A stretch of DNA of 64,000 nt from Treponema sp. (GTDB taxonomy: Bacteria > Spirochaetota > Spirochaetia > Treponematales > Treponemataceae). The notes under the pieces were generated by a model, which was not told the origin of the DNA, made no database searches, and was given only the letters and a program-made list of their open reading frames with translations. Where the stretch lies: contig JAGBGX010000009.1 in the NCBI GenBank assembly GCA_017935745.1, positions 248,001-312,000 on the forward strand. Reading direction: 5' to 3'. Every line of letters starts with the position of its first letter. Positions within the stretch are counted from its first letter, which is position 1. Shown here in pieces: positions 42,908-50,151 of this stretch. A program made the position numbers and the translations under genes.

Positions 42908-44005
42908 CTATTTTTTTAGCAGCGCAGCGAACGGGCTGTATGTTTCTCCGCTATCATCAGTATCATGCAGGGACAGATATTCTCTTGCATTTTCTTCCTC
43001 TTCATTTGAGACAACAGGAGAAAGAGAAATGCGCTTTTCCTGCGTGTCGATTTTTTCTATAATTACCGGAATTTTAGTTCCGGCGGAGTAGACTTTCTTT
43101 AAGTTGGTATTGCGTTCCACAGGAAGCTTTGAAATATGGATAAGTCCGTCAATTCCCGGTGCGAGCGTTACAAACAGCCCGAAATCAGCAATGCGTGAAA
43201 TAGTTCCTTCTGTTTTCAGTCCGGCTGGAAACTGCGATTGCGCTGAGTCCCATGGGTTGGCTTCAAGTTCTTTCATTGACAGGCTTACGCGCTCATGCTT
43301 CCAGTCAGCCTTGATGATTTTTGCTGTCACTTCCTGCCCGGTTTTGAGGATGCCGGCAGCGCTGTGTATCCGTTCCCGGGATATTTCAGAGACAGGAAGC
43401 AGTGCCTGAAATCCGTCCAAATCGACAAATGCTCCGTAGGATTCAATTGATTTGACGGTTCCTGTCACCGTCATTCCTTCTGTGTACTTTTTTGAAAGTG
43501 ACAGAATTTTTTCATTTGCAAGCTCTTCAAGGACTGCGCGGTTTGAAAGGACTATGTTTCTTCCATTGTTTGCATATTCTTGGATTTTAAAGGTCAGATG
43601 CTCTCCGATATATTCAGCAGGCTCTTTTTTCTGGCGGTAGCCCATCTGCGAGTATGGGCAGAACGCGCGTGAAGTTCCGACTGTCACTTCAAATCCGCCT
43701 TTTATTTCCTTTGTGACGCGGCCTTCCACTGGAATTCCGTTTTTGAATGCGGTTTCAAGGGTTTGTTTGCCGGCTTTCTGTCCGTTCAGTTTTACCGTAA
43801 AATGAAGCTCCCCGTTTTTTTCGCCGGCAAAATATGCCTTGACAGAATCGCCTTCTTTTATGGAGCAGTTTCCGTTTGTATCTGTCAGTTCCGATTTGTC
43901 TATAAAACCTTCGCTTTTTGCTCCGAGATCAATGAACACTGTGTCGCTTGAAACGGCTGCCACCGTTGTTTCGACTAGCTGTCCCGGTTCAAATAGATTT
44001 TTCAT
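42908..44005 (-). CDS. S1 RNA-binding domain protein (RpsA-like, four repeats)
   Basis: 365 residues with about four S1 (OB-fold) repeats: residues 8-75 (VFIDLGAKSEGFIDKSEL), 90-155, 180-250 (SYGAFVDLDGFQALLPVSEI) and 265-335 (DFGLFVTLAPGIDGLIHISK). S1 proteins bind mRNA and help translation start; with four repeats it could be a divergent S1 or a Tex/YfgF-like accessory protein. The tail is acidic. A promoter lies at 44025-44053 and GAGGT lies before the ATG. The possible use of leaderless mRNAs in this genome makes its role in translation start of interest. Confidence 0.85.
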   Translation of the reverse strand: MKNLFEPGQLVETTVAAVSSDTVFIDLGAKSEGFIDKSELTDTNGNCSIKEGDSVKAYFAGEKNGELHFTVKLNGQKAGKQTLETAFKNGIPVEGRVTKEIKGGFEVTVGTSRAFCPYSQMGYRQKKEPAEYIGEHLTFKIQEYANNGRNIVLSNRAVLEELANEKILSLSKKYTEGMTVTGTVKSIESYGAFVDLDGFQALLPVSEISRERIHSAAGILKTGQEVTAKIIKADWKHERVSLSMKELEANPWDSAQSQFPAGLKTEGTISRIADFGLFVTLAPGIDGLIHISKLPVERNTNLKKVYSAGTKIPVIIEKIDTQEKRISLSPVVSNEEEENAREYLSLHDTDDSGETYSPFAALLKK

Positions 44006-44024
44006 TTCAGTACCTCAGCGGAAA

Positions 44025-44053
44025 GTATAGAATATAACAGAAAATTGCTCAAT
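44025..44053 (-). promoter_or_regulatory. Promoter of the S1-domain gene
   Basis: Minus strand: TTGAGC (44048-44053), 17-base spacer, TATACT (44025-44030). Confidence 0.65.
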
Positions 44054-44112
44054 GATTGCGCACAAATTGCAGTAATCTGGCAAAAATAATATTCTGTGCT
44101 AAAAAAGAGGCC

Positions 44113-44565
44113 TTAGAATTCCCGGTAATTTTCAGACAGTTCCTCTTCAAGCCAGAGCGAAATTTGCCCTGTGGTATAGGCGATTTTTTCCTTAGTTTTT
44201 TTGCCGGTCAGGGAGCATTCCCAGACAATTCCGACACGGAAGCTGTTGTCGAGATACGTCTGCACAATCTGCCTGTCACGCTCTTTGTTCCGGCTGATTT
44301 TTTTAGTCCAGTACTCGGTATTTGTCTTGGGAAGCCTGAACAGGCGGCAGTTCTCGTGTCCGTGCCAAAAGCATCCGTGAATAAAAATAACAGCATTGTA
44401 CCGGGGAAGAATCAGATCAGGAGTTCCGATATACCGTCTGTCGTTTTTTCTGAACCTGAATCCTGCCCGGTGAATAGCGCTTCGCAAAACAAGCTCGGGC
44501 TTTGTGTCCTTGCTGTGAATGAGCGACATATTCCGGCTTCTTTGCTGCGGGGTAAAGATGTCCAT
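44113..44565 (-). CDS. vsr: Very short patch repair endonuclease
   Basis: 150 residues. Vsr nicks 5' of T in T:G mismatches that arise when 5-methylcytosine is deaminated. The N-terminus SRNMSLIHSKDTKPELVLR and the core FRKNDRRYIGTPDLILPRYN and AVIFIHGCFWHGHENC are diagnostic; the zinc-binding CFWHGHENC and following residues are kept. Vsr normally accompanies a Dcm-type cytosine methyltransferase, but none is adjacent here. It is divergent from the methyltransferase-like gene at 44684. Confidence 0.94.
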   Translation of the reverse strand: MDIFTPQQRSRNMSLIHSKDTKPELVLRSAIHRAGFRFRKNDRRYIGTPDLILPRYNAVIFIHGCFWHGHENCRLFRLPKTNTEYWTKKISRNKERDRQIVQTYLDNSFRVGIVWECSLTGKKTKEKIAYTTGQISLWLEEELSENYREF

Positions 44566-44578
44566 AATTTATATGCAC

Positions 44579-44599
44579 GTATAATACAAGTTATTATAC
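44579..44599. promoter_or_regulatory. Palindrome GTATAATA-N5-TATTATAC between vsr and the rRNA methyltransferase gene
   Basis: Perfect eight-base arms (44579-44586 and 44592-44599). Both arms contain -10-like sequences, so it may be an operator or simply back-to-back -10 boxes. Confidence 0.45.
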
Positions 44600-44646
44600 C
44601 GTTTTTCTGAGAAAAAAGCAATTTGAATCAGGTTAAAATGCTTTTC

Positions 44647-44675
44647 TTGTACAAATGAACAAAAAATGTTAAAAT
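44647..44675 (+). promoter_or_regulatory. Promoter of the RlmL-like gene (leaderless geometry)
   Basis: TTGTAC (44647-44652), 17-base spacer, TAAAAT (44670-44675), eight bases, ATG at 44684. Confidence 0.55.
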
Positions 44676-44683
44676 GTCATTTT

Positions 44684-45844
44684 ATGAATACGTATGTTGC
44701 GCTCTGTGCTATTGGTGCGGAGAGAATTTTGGGGAATGAACTGAAGCATCTGGGGTATACTGTCAGCGGAGAGCAAAATGCTCCCGGGCGTGTTGTTTTT
44801 TTTGGCGATGAAGATGCACTGTACCGGGCGAATTTCTGCCTTAGGACAAGCGACAGGGTGTATCTTCAGATGGCGCGGTATGCGGCCCGCGATTTTGATG
44901 AGCTTTTTGACGGATGTTACAGCGTAAACTGGCAGGATTTTTTCAGGAAAGATGTCCGTGTCGTTGTTGACAAGGTTCGTGTCTATCGGAGCCGGCTGAA
45001 CAGCGAGCACAGCATTCAGGGAATGATTCAGAAAGCGGTTTATCAGAAGCTTGGCGATGTGTGGGGAATGAATTCGCTGCCGGAAACAGGAAGCCAGTCT
45101 GATATCCGGGTGTATATGAACCGGGATGAAGCTGTTATTTTGCTTGATACGAGCGGGGATGCGCTTCATAAAAGAGGCTACAGGACGGACGGCGGAACAG
45201 CTCCGCTGCGGGAGACGACAGCGGCAATTCTTCTCCAGGAAATGATGTGGCGGCGGAAAACTCCTTTGCATGATCCGTTTTGCGGCAGCGGAACGATTGC
45301 AATAGAAGCTGCGCTTTATGCATACAATGTTGCTCCCGGACTTGGCCGCCGCTTTGCCTATGAGAATCTTTCAATATATGACAGCCGCCGGGCAGAGGAA
45401 ATAAAAAAGCAGGAAGCTTCAAAAATCCGCACTGATGTTGAATGCAGAATAACTGGAAGCGACAAGGATCCTGCGGCAGTGGAGCGTGCCAGGCTGAATG
45501 CCGAGCATGCATGTGTAATGGCTGGCAGAGCGTTGCAGCTGATTGGCAGTGACATGCGTATAAAGCGGCCTGATTTTGCAGCAGGCGATTTTTTAGATAT
45601 GCAGGCTCCGTATGAAACAGGGATGCTTCTGTGCAATCCGCCGTATGGAGACCGCCTCGGGGATGCCCAGGAAGCGGAAAGCCTTTATTCCAAAATGAAA
45701 TCGCTGTCTGCTTCCTTTGAAAAATGGCAGCTCGGCGTTATTACTTGCCACAAGTCTTTTCAGAAATGCTTTGGAAGAAAGGCATCGCTTGTAAAGCCGC
45801 TGAAGGCCGGAAACTTGGACACCGTCCTTTACATATACAGGTAA
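44684..45844 (+). CDS. THUMP-domain class I SAM-dependent RNA methyltransferase (RlmL-like)
   Basis: 386 residues. An N-terminal ferredoxin-like and THUMP region (1-160) starting MNTYVALCAIGAERILGNEL is followed by a Rossmann methyltransferase domain (about 165-386). HDPFCGSGTIAIEAALYA is the SAM-binding motif I, and GMLLCNPPYGDRLGD contains the N-P-P-Y motif of N-methylating enzymes. RlmL makes m2G2445 in 23S rRNA; homology is clear but the target base is not. An in-frame ATG at 44666 lies inside the -10 region, so the start at 44684 is preferred. TetR follows after four bases. Confidence 0.9.
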   Translation: MNTYVALCAIGAERILGNELKHLGYTVSGEQNAPGRVVFFGDEDALYRANFCLRTSDRVYLQMARYAARDFDELFDGCYSVNWQDFFRKDVRVVVDKVRVYRSRLNSEHSIQGMIQKAVYQKLGDVWGMNSLPETGSQSDIRVYMNRDEAVILLDTSGDALHKRGYRTDGGTAPLRETTAAILLQEMMWRRKTPLHDPFCGSGTIAIEAALYAYNVAPGLGRRFAYENLSIYDSRRAEEIKKQEASKIRTDVECRITGSDKDPAAVERARLNAEHACVMAGRALQLIGSDMRIKRPDFAAGDFLDMQAPYETGMLLCNPPYGDRLGDAQEAESLYSKMKSLSASFEKWQLGVITCHKSFQKCFGRKASLVKPLKAGNLDTVLYIYR

Positions 45845-45848
45845 GGCA

Positions 45849-46442
45849 ATGGCGATTGTTGTTGAGCATGAAAAGCGGAAAAGAGAAATTCTTGAAAAGT
45901 CGCTGCAGCTTTTTATTGAAGACGGCTATGAAGATGTTACATATCAGAAAATAGCTGACAAATGCGGCATCACGAGAACAACGCTGTATATCTATTTTAA
46001 AAACAAGCGTGAAATTTTCTTGTGGAGCATCAAGCAGCTGACAAATGATGTTGAAAAGGAGTTGATATCAATCATACGGAATTCAAATATTGATTCAATA
46101 GAATGCCTGAAGCAAATGTTCATCCGGATAATTGATATTGCTGAAAAGAACAAGGAGTTTTTCCGCGTCTTGAAAATGTATTTGATGCAGCTGGAAAAGA
46201 GCGGCGCAGATATAAATGAGCGTGTTGCCAGACGGGTAATCCGCATTCAGCATTTGACAAGCACTGTAGTTATCCGCGGGCAAAAAAACGGCGAAATAAA
46301 AAATCTTCCGATTAAGGAAATAAACAGCCTTTTTTACTGCCTTTTGGAAACATCGATTTTCCGGCTTGGCATTTTGAATCAGCAGAATCTTGATGAAATG
46401 CGCGGCATCGTGCTGTTTGTTATAGCGCAGCTCAGGAAGTGA
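45849..46442 (+). CDS. TetR-family transcriptional regulator
   Basis: 197 residues. The N-terminal helix-turn-helix is clear: REILEKSLQLFIEDGYEDVT followed by YQKIADKCGITRTTLYIYFK. The C-terminal ligand-binding domain is unrecognised. It lies four bases after the rRNA methyltransferase gene and its stop is close to the start of the PrsW-like gene. It probably controls the PrsW-like gene or an unlinked exporter. Confidence 0.92.
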   Translation: MAIVVEHEKRKREILEKSLQLFIEDGYEDVTYQKIADKCGITRTTLYIYFKNKREIFLWSIKQLTNDVEKELISIIRNSNIDSIECLKQMFIRIIDIAEKNKEFFRVLKMYLMQLEKSGADINERVARRVIRIQHLTSTVVIRGQKNGEIKNLPIKEINSLFYCLLETSIFRLGILNQQNLDEMRGIVLFVIAQLRK

Positions 46443-46447
46443 CGGAA

Positions 46448-47098
46448 ATGACGGTTGCTGCTCCATTTTTGATTTGCCTTGTTCCGCCGGTTGCTGTTTC
46501 GTTCTGCATGGTTCTGCTTATTGAAGAATTCAAGATGCGCCATGCTGTTTTTGCTGCTGTTGCCGGGCTTGCTGCCGTTGTTCCGATTGCCGCTGTTCAG
46601 TTCCTCTTAGAATGTGCCGGACTGATTTCCTTGCATTCGCTTTTTTCAGTTCTTATAAAAAGCCTCCTGATAAACGGGGCGGCTGAAGAAACGGTGAAGA
46701 TGTCCTTTTTCTTTTTTCTTCCATATAAAAAAATGAGACTGAAGGTGTTTTTTGCCTGTGCTGTTTTGTCCGGGCTTTTTCTGGGCTGCTTTGAGACCGT
46801 GCTGTACATTGTTGCAGGAACCGAGCATTTTGAGCTGAGGCTTTTGACTGCTGTTGTTATTCATGCAAGCTGCGCCGGGCTTTCCGGGCTTTTTGTGTAT
46901 AGCGTGCGCAACGGAAAAACGAAAGCCTATCCGTTTATTCTGGCTATTGTGCTTCACGGAGTGTATAATTATTTTGCAGGATTCAAAACAGGAAGCTTTT
47001 TCTTTTGGTTTTCAATAGCTGTTGTTTTCATTTCTGTCATCGAGTGCAGGCTCCGCTACCGGTCAATGAATCCAGAGGGACTGCTTCTTTTTAAGTAG
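46448..47098 (+). CDS. PrsW-family glutamic-type intramembrane protease-like protein
   Basis: 216 residues with about seven hydrophobic segments. The E-E motif NGAAEETVKM, FLGCFETVLYIV, AVVIHASCAGLSGLFVY and VLHGVYNYFAGF match the PrsW family, which cuts membrane anti-sigma factors such as RsiW. The key Glu pair and the two His positions are present. The frame is open from a GTG at 46439 that overlaps the TetR stop; the ATG at 46448 has AGGAAG at eight bases and is preferred. Its substrate is not in the window. It overlaps the convergent fur gene by eight bases. Confidence 0.8.
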   Translation: MTVAAPFLICLVPPVAVSFCMVLLIEEFKMRHAVFAAVAGLAAVVPIAAVQFLLECAGLISLHSLFSVLIKSLLINGAAEETVKMSFFFFLPYKKMRLKVFFACAVLSGLFLGCFETVLYIVAGTEHFELRLLTAVVIHASCAGLSGLFVYSVRNGKTKAYPFILAIVLHGVYNYFAGFKTGSFFFWFSIAVVFISVIECRLRYRSMNPEGLLLFK

Positions 47099-47519
47099 AA
47101 GAGGAAGCGCAGCTGCTGCAAGTTCCCCAGATATTCACCTGGGCCTTTTGCATGGCGAATCCTTCCGGGATAACAGCCGGAGAAATTGCAACCGGCTCAA
47201 AAATGTCAAAGACAGTTCCGCAGCTTGTGCATTTAAAATGCATGTGGCTTGAAGTTTCTGCATCGTAGCGAAGCTCGCCGTTTTCTATTGTGACTGTCTG
47301 AACAAGATTGCATTCGGAGAACTGTTTCAGTGTGTTGTAGATTGTTGTGCGCGAAAGAGTCGGCATTGAAGGAGAAAGCGCAAGGTAGATTGTTTCTGCG
47401 GTAGGATGAACCGGGTTTTTCACAAGGAAATCATATATGGCCATCCTTTGCAGCGAAGGGCGGATGTTTTTTTCCGCAAGCTTTTTAGCAATCTGTTCCT
47501 GGGACATCGGTTCTTTCAT
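47091..47519 (-). CDS. Fur-family regulator (PerR-like)
   Basis: 142 residues. A winged helix (NIRPSLQRMAIYDFLVKNPV, TLSRTTIYNTLKQFSECNLV) followed by a dimerisation domain with metal ligands and two zinc CxxC pairs (KCTSCGT and GTCSSC). Family members sense Fe2+, Zn2+ or peroxide. The gene follows rubrerythrin on the same strand, which favours a PerR-type peroxide role; this is inference. The frame is open from 47591, but the ATG at 47519 with AAGGA at a seven-base spacing is better, and the upstream codons come from a repeat element. Confidence 0.9.
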   Translation of the reverse strand: MKEPMSQEQIAKKLAEKNIRPSLQRMAIYDFLVKNPVHPTAETIYLALSPSMPTLSRTTIYNTLKQFSECNLVQTVTIENGELRYDAETSSHMHFKCTSCGTVFDIFEPVAISPAVIPEGFAMQKAQVNIWGTCSSCASSST

Positions 47520-47537
47520 ACTTTTTTCCTTGCGCTC

Positions 47538-47620
47538 CTGATTCATGCGGAGAGTTTTATGCCCCGATGAAAGCATCAGATTCCGATGCAAACGCCGGGG
47601 CTTTCATTCGTGCTGCCCGC
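47538..47620 (+). repeat. GC-rich hairpin repeat, copy C, between rubrerythrin and fur
   Basis: TGATTCATGCGGAGAGTTTT, then GCCCCG (47561-47566) pairing with CGGGGC (47596-47601) and GCATC (47573-47577) pairing with GATGC (47585-47589). It shares its left arm with copies A and B. It separates the rubrerythrin and fur genes and may terminate or attenuate between them. Confidence 0.6.
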
Positions 47621-47653
47621 GAAAAAATACCGGCAGCTTGGAATGCAGAACAG

Positions 47654-48196
47654 CTATTTGTTAAAATACCGCTCCATGATTCCCTTGAATCCAGCGCCGT
47701 GCCGGGCTTCATCCTTTGCCATTTCATGAACCGTATCATGGACAGCATCGTATCCAAGCTCTTTTGCACGTTTTGCAAGCTGAAGCTTTCCTTCGCAGGC
47801 GCCGGCTTCTGCTTCTGCGCGCATCTGGACATTTTTCTTTGTGGAGTCTGTGACAACTTCTCCCAGAAGCTCTGCGAATTTTGCAGCATGCTCGGCTTCT
47901 TCAAATGCATAGCGCTTGAAAGCTTCTGCAATTTCCGGGTAACCTTCACGGTCAGCCTGGCGGGACATTGCAAGGTACATTCCGACTTCAGAGCATTCTC
48001 CTGCAAAATTTTCCTTAAGTCCCTGTACTACTTCGCTGTCAAGTCCTTTTGCAACGCCAATCTGATGCTCGCAGGCAAATCCTTTTGTTTCTACCATTTC
48101 AGTAAATGCATTCTTTGCATGACAGACTGGACATTCTTCCGGAGCATTGTCTCCTGTATGAACATATCCGCATACTTTGCAAACCCATTTCTTCAT
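47654..48196 (-). CDS. Rubrerythrin (reverse type)
   Basis: 180 residues. A rubredoxin-like domain comes first ([26 protein letters not shown]: two C-x2-C) and the di-iron four-helix domain follows ([39 protein letters not shown]), so it is the reverse type. It reduces hydrogen peroxide in anaerobes and protects against oxidative stress. A strong AGGAGG site lies before the ATG. It is likely co-expressed with the downstream Fur-type gene. Confidence 0.94.
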   Translation of the reverse strand: MKKWVCKVCGYVHTGDNAPEECPVCHAKNAFTEMVETKGFACEHQIGVAKGLDSEVVQGLKENFAGECSEVGMYLAMSRQADREGYPEIAEAFKRYAFEEAEHAAKFAELLGEVVTDSTKKNVQMRAEAEAGACEGKLQLAKRAKELGYDAVHDTVHEMAKDEARHGAGFKGIMERYFNK

Positions 48197-48232
48197 GATA
48201 TAAGCCTCCTAAGATTTGTATTTATTACAGAT

Positions 48233-48264
48233 ATGATATTATTATAAAAAAATGAGCATGTCAA
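48233..48264 (-). promoter_or_regulatory. Promoter of rubrerythrin with possible PerR half-site
   Basis: Minus strand: TTGACA (48259-48264), 17-base spacer, TAATAT (48236-48241). The -10 overlaps TTATAATAATATCAT (48233-48247), whose first half matches the Bacillus PerR box; the second half does not. Confidence 0.5.
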
Positions 48265-48314
48265 GAAAAATGTGGTGCTGTATCAATAACTGGCAAAACT
48301 GCGGTTTTTCAAAA

Positions 48315-48343
48315 TTGCTTTTTTTGCTGGTTGTCTATATAAT
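48315..48343 (+). promoter_or_regulatory. Promoter of the XPB helicase gene (leaderless geometry)
   Basis: TTGCTT (48315-48320), 17-base spacer, TATAAT (48338-48343), eight bases to the ATG at 48352. No ribosome site. Confidence 0.75.
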
Positions 48344-48351
48344 GATACGAT

Positions 48352-50151
48352 ATGCCTGAAAGTGAAAATCCTTTGATAGTGCAGTCTGACAGAACGCTTT
48401 TGCTCGATGTTCATGCGCCCCGTGCGGAAGAATGCAGGAAAGCATTGATTCCGTTTGCGGAGCTTGTCAGGTCGCCGGAGCATTTGCACACATATCAGAT
48501 TACGCCGCTTTCCCTGTGGAATGCTGCCAGCGCAGGATTTTCGGGAAATCAGGCAGTGGAAACTATGCGCGCGTTCTCGCGGTATGAAATTCCCGGTTCG
48601 GTCTGCATGTGGATTCAGGAAACATCAGAACGCTTTGGAAAAATCAGGCTGGTTCCGGGTTTTTCTGAAATCAGTTCTGATGGAGCAAAGGAAGAATTTC
48701 TTTTCCTTGTGACTGTTTCGCCGTATGTCTATAAGGAAATCGAAGCGAATCCGCTTGCCAGGAAGCTGCTTGTTCCCTGCAAATACAAGGAGCCGGAAAT
48801 TGCGGGACAAAACATTCAGCTTTCAGAGACGGAAAAAAAATGCTGCTTCAGGCTTTTGCTTACAGACAGGGGAACAGTAAAGCAGATGCTGCTAAAAGCC
48901 GGCTGGCCGGTAAAAGATGATATTCCTCTGGCGGAAGGCGCTCCGCTTGAAATCGTGCTGAAGCAGAAAACGTCCGGCGGAAAACCGTTTGAAGTACGGG
49001 ACTATCAGCGGCTGGCGGCAGAATCGCTTGTTGGAGACAAAGGTCCCGGCACAGGATTCGGCACAATTGTGCTTCCGTGCGGTTCGGGCAAGACGATTGT
49101 GGGCATGAAGATAATGAGCCTTTTGCAGACAAATACGCTTATTGTCACAACAAATAATTCTGCTGTTCACCAGTGGATAGACGAGCTTTTGGATAAAACG
49201 AATTTGACTCAGGATCAGATTGCTGAATACACTGGGGAAAGCAAAGCAATAAAGCCGGTGACTGTAGCGACATATCAGATTTTGACATGGCGTCCGCAGA
49301 AAAACGGGCCGTATCCCCACTTTTCGCTTTTCAGGCAGAACGGATGGGGACTTGTGATTTATGACGAAGTGCATATGCTTCCGGCTCCGATTTTCAGGGT
49401 TGCGGCGGAACTTCAGGCTGTGCGCCGCGCGGGGCTTACCGCAACGCTTGTGCGCGAAGACGGATGCGAAGATCTTGTCTTTTCTTTGGTCGGACCGAAG
49501 CGGTATGACATACCGTGGAAGGAGCTTGAGCGCAGCAAGTGGATTGCCGCCGCGGAATGCATTGAAGTCAGGCTTGCACTTCCGAATGAAAAAGAAATTG
49601 AGTATGCAGTCGCCGGGAGCAGGGAAAAGCACCGCATAGCAAGCGAAAATCCGCTCAAGCATAAAATAGTGCAGGAGCTTGTCAGGCGGTTTCCTGATGA
49701 CAGAATTCTTATTATCGGGCAGTTCTTAAGCCAGCTGGAGACTATTGCGCAGATTCTTGAAGCTCCGATTATCACAGGAAGGACAAAAAACTCGGAACGT
49801 GATGCGCTGTATCAGGAATTCCGCCGCGGAAATGTACGGGTTCTTGTTGTCAGCAAGGTCGCCAATTTTGCAATTGATCTGCCGGATGCAAGCATGGCGA
49901 TTCAAGTGAGCGGAACATTCGGCTCGCGCCAGGAAGAAGCGCAGCGGCTCGGAAGAATTTTGCGCCCGAAGGAAGGAATTTCACGTTTTTTCACGCTGAT
50001 TACAAAGAACACGGTTGAAGAGGATTTTGGCAGTAACCGGCAGAAATTTCTTGCTGAGCAGGGATATTCGTACAGAATAATCAGATATGAAAATGAAGGA
50101 AGCTTTGATGAGCTTGCAGTTCAGCCTGAGCCTCAGGAATGCCGTTCATGA
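48352..50151 (+). CDS. XPB/ERCC3-type DNA helicase
   Basis: 599 residues. The N-terminal domain (about 1-200) resembles the bacterial and archaeal XPB damage-recognition region (NPLIVQSDRTLLLDVHAP). The helicase has FGTIVLPCGSGKTIVGMKIM (Walker A), VIYDEVHMLPAP (DEVH), RAGLTATLVREDG and AQRLGRILRP (motif VI). XPB unwinds DNA 3' to 5' and belongs to nucleotide excision repair in eukaryotes; the bacterial role is unclear. A homologue is known in Treponema pallidum. Its stop overlaps the next start by four bases, and the partner is its usual genetic neighbour. Confidence 0.92.
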   Translation: MPESENPLIVQSDRTLLLDVHAPRAEECRKALIPFAELVRSPEHLHTYQITPLSLWNAASAGFSGNQAVETMRAFSRYEIPGSVCMWIQETSERFGKIRLVPGFSEISSDGAKEEFLFLVTVSPYVYKEIEANPLARKLLVPCKYKEPEIAGQNIQLSETEKKCCFRLLLTDRGTVKQMLLKAGWPVKDDIPLAEGAPLEIVLKQKTSGGKPFEVRDYQRLAAESLVGDKGPGTGFGTIVLPCGSGKTIVGMKIMSLLQTNTLIVTTNNSAVHQWIDELLDKTNLTQDQIAEYTGESKAIKPVTVATYQILTWRPQKNGPYPHFSLFRQNGWGLVIYDEVHMLPAPIFRVAAELQAVRRAGLTATLVREDGCEDLVFSLVGPKRYDIPWKELERSKWIAAAECIEVRLALPNEKEIEYAVAGSREKHRIASENPLKHKIVQELVRRFPDDRILIIGQFLSQLETIAQILEAPIITGRTKNSERDALYQEFRRGNVRVLVVSKVANFAIDLPDASMAIQVSGTFGSRQEEAQRLGRILRPKEGISRFFTLITKNTVEEDFGSNRQKFLAEQGYSYRIIRYENEGSFDELAVQPEPQECRS

